A DNA stretch of 64,000 nucleotides, taken from Lewinellaceae bacterium (GTDB lineage Bacteria > Bacteroidota > Bacteroidia > Chitinophagales > Saprospiraceae). Location of the stretch: assembly GCA_016716135.1 (NCBI GenBank), contig JADJWX010000016.1:62001-126000 (forward strand). The letters are read 5' to 3'. The notes beneath the pieces are model-generated. The model was not told the origin of the DNA and ran no database searches. It worked only from the letters and a program-made list of their open reading frames with translations. Every line of letters begins with the position of its first letter. Position 1 is the first letter of the stretch. Shown here piece after piece: positions 62,380 to 64,000 of this stretch. A program made the translations under genes and the position numbers.

Positions 62380-64000
62380 GTGACGCAAGCAAATTTTACC
62401 GCACTTAACCAGGCCATGCAGCGCCGCATCCTGATCATCGATGGCGCCATGGGTACGATGATCCAGCAATACAAACTCGGCGAGGCCGATTTTCGGGGCG
62501 AACAATTCAAAAATCATCCCAGCGACCTGCAAGGCAATAATGACCTGCTCTCGCTCACCCGGCCTGATGTGATTGAAGCAATTCACCGGGCCTACCTGGA
62601 GGCCGGCGCCGATATTATCGAAACCAATACCTTCAACGCAACCAGCATTTCGCAGGCCGATTACGACCTGTCGGGCCTGGCTTATGACATCAATCGGGCA
62701 GCAGCCGGTATTGCCCGGAAAGTAGCGGATGAATTCAGCCAGGCGAATCCGGATCAACCCCGCTTCGTGGCCGGCGCCCTGGGGCCGCTGAACAAAACGC
62801 TGTCGCTGTCGCCCGATGTAAACAATCCCGGTTACCGCGCCCTGCACTTCGACGAGGCTGTTGAAGCCTACGCCGAACAAACCCGCGGGCTACTCGATGG
62901 CGGTGCGCATCTCCTGCTGGTCGAAACCATTTTCGATACCCTGAATGCCAAGGCGGCGCTGTACGCCATCGATACTGTTTTTGAAGAAAAAAACATCCGG
63001 GTGCCGCTGCTGATCTCCGGCACGATCACCGATGCTTCCGGGCGCACGTTGAGCGGCCAAACCGTGGAAGCGTTCTGGATTTCGGTGAAACACGCCCGGC
63101 CTTTTGCCGTAGGGCTGAACTGCGCGCTCGGCGCCAAAGAAATGCGGCCGCACCTGGAGGCACTCGCGGCAATTGCAGACTGCTATACCAGCGCATATCC
63201 GAATGCCGGGCTGCCCAATGAGTTTGGCGAGTACGACCAAACACCGCACGAAATGTGCGATTTTATCGAAGATTTTTCCCGCTCGGGTCTGGTAAATATT
63301 GTCGGGGGCTGCTGCGGTACCACCCCGGAACATATCCGGCACATTGCCAAACACGTGGAGGGGATTGCGCCCCGGCAGCCCAACGCACACCCGGCTATCG
63401 GCGGCGCCGAAGGCTTTACGGCACTTGCCGGGCTGGAACCGCTGATTATTCGCCCGGAAACAAATTTTGTCAATATTGGCGAGCGCACCAACGTCACCGG
63501 CTCCCGCGCGTTTTCCAAATTGATTAAAACCGGGCAACTGCCGGAAGCGCTCAGCGTAGCCCGCCAACAGGTGGAAAACGGCGCCCAGGTCATCGACGTG
63601 AACATGGACGAGGGCCTGCTTGATTCCAAAATGGCCATGATCGAATTTTTAAACCTGATCGCAGCCGAGCCGGATATTGCCCGGGTGCCGGTCATGGTGG
63701 ATTCTTCCAAATTTGACGTCATCGAAGCCGGCCTGAAATGCCTCCAGGGCAAAAGCATTGTCAACTCGATTTCGTTGAAAGAGGGCGAAGCAGAATTTAT
63801 CCGGCAAGCCAAAATTTGCCGGCGGCACGGCGCAGCGGTCGTGGTCATGGCGTTCGACGAACAAGGGCAAGCCGATAGCGTTGAGCGGAAGGTGGAAATT
63901 TGCCAACGGGCCTATAAAATATTGACGGAGCGGCTCGGTTTTGATCCCAGCGACATCATTTTCGATCCCAATATTTTCGCGGTAGCGACCGGCATCGACG
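62380..64000 (+). CDS. metH: Cobalamin-dependent methionine synthase, 3' part outside window
   Basis: Starts at GTG 62380 (TQANFTALNQAMQRRILIID) and is open for 540 codons to the window edge. The homocysteine-binding module has GAMGTMIQQYKL, ETNTFNATSISQADY, GLNCALGAKEMRPH and the zinc motif GGCCGTTPEH. The methyltetrahydrofolate (pterin-binding) module follows (NFVNIGERTNVTGSRAFSKL; NMDEGLLDSKMAM; PVMVDSSKFDVIEAGLKCLQ). It transfers the methyl group of 5-methyl-THF to homocysteine. The cobalamin and activation domains lie beyond the window. An internal ATG at 62416 is a less likely start. Confidence 0.96.
   Translation, partial: MTQANFTALNQAMQRRILIIDGAMGTMIQQYKLGEADFRGEQFKNHPSDLQGNNDLLSLTRPDVIEAIHRAYLEAGADIIETNTFNATSISQADYDLSGLAYDINRAAAGIARKVADEFSQANPDQPRFVAGALGPLNKTLSLSPDVNNPGYRALHFDEAVEAYAEQTRGLLDGGAHLLLVETIFDTLNAKAALYAIDTVFEEKNIRVPLLISGTITDASGRTLSGQTVEAFWISVKHARPFAVGLNCALGAKEMRPHLEALAAIADCYTSAYPNAGLPNEFGEYDQTPHEMCDFIEDFSRSGLVNIVGGCCGTTPEHIRHIAKHVEGIAPRQPNAHPAIGGAEGFTALAGLEPLIIRPETNFVNIGERTNVTGSRAFSKLIKTGQLPEALSVARQQVENGAQVIDVNMDEGLLDSKMAMIEFLNLIAAEPDIARVPVMVDSSKFDVIEAGLKCLQGKSIVNSISLKEGEAEFIRQAKICRRHGAAVVVMAFDEQGQADSVERKVEICQRAYKILTERLGFDPSDIIFDPNIFAVATGID

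Overview
The window looks like a chromosomal segment from a member of the Bacteroidota, most likely the Saprospiria (Haliscomenobacter/Lewinella-like). The evidence is type IX secretion (T9SS) C-terminal domains on several secreted proteins, TonB-dependent receptors with CarboxypepD-like N-terminal domains, -7 boxes of the Bacteroidota type (TAnnTTTG), a UpxY/NusG-like antiterminator, a RemB/Wzi-like outer-membrane protein, and an EAD11 domain. No rRNA and no CRISPR array is present. One tRNA (Glu, UUC) lies on the minus strand.

Layout. (1) 1-7.9 kb: one arm of a temperate phage or related element. A tight minus-strand operon carries a C5-cytosine methyltransferase (cut by the window edge), a Dam-type adenine methyltransferase, DnaB helicase, a probable replication organiser and small unknowns. 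It is divergent from a plus-strand HTH repressor across an AT-rich operator region. (2) 8.3-11 kb: sensor kinase, response regulator and a RibD/DHFR-like reductase. (3) 11-15 kb: a large nested palindrome, a broken barrel-like gene, Hsp20, a TolB-like propeller protein and an orphan LolD-type ATPase. (4) 14.8-27.4 kb: a pectin/ester-active cluster with an acetylesterase-like hydrolase, two pectin methylesterases (one giant and T9SS-sorted), a TonB receptor, LVIVD-type lipoproteins, an IS5-like insertion sequence and a T9SS protein. (5) 27.7-35.2 kb: a type I restriction-modification locus in the order hsdM-hsdS-[palindromes + hsdS tail remnant]-AAA ATPase-hsdR, with the hsdR C-terminal domain in a second frame. 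(6) 35.3-38.6 kb: an AT-rich 1.1-kaa fibronectin-III/T9SS surface protein. (7) 38.8-54 kb: core genes (tRNA-Glu, UbiD-like decarboxylase, START protein, MsbA-like ABC exporter, OmpA, HHH membrane protein, DciA, MFS, nucleoside phosphorylase, MiaB, an EAD11-TM-SH3 protein, a sigma-54 activator, a TlpA-like protein). (8) 54-64 kb: SelD, a TonB receptor, then a probable operon of L-2-hydroxyglutarate oxidase, polysaccharide deacetylase, RemB/Wzi-like protein and UpxY-like antiterminator, followed by metH cut by the window end.

Cross-cutting observations. The phage arm is strongly enriched in the octamer CCGCATTT/AAATGCGG, and its DnaB ends in an SSB-like acidic tip (DEDIPF). At least six genes are interrupted by a single frameshift at or next to a short homopolymer, which suggests sequence-level indels rather than decay. 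Intergenic spaces hold many unrelated families of long palindromes, including a paired ~90-bp element with TGGTTCA/TGAACCA ends and a GC-rich palindrome that cuts into the signal-peptide region of a TonB receptor gene.

The best candidates for something not standard are the DnaB-SSB tail fusion with the octamer field, the AAA ATPase inside the type I R-M locus, and the EAD11-TM-SH3 protein placed between miaB and a sigma-54 activator.
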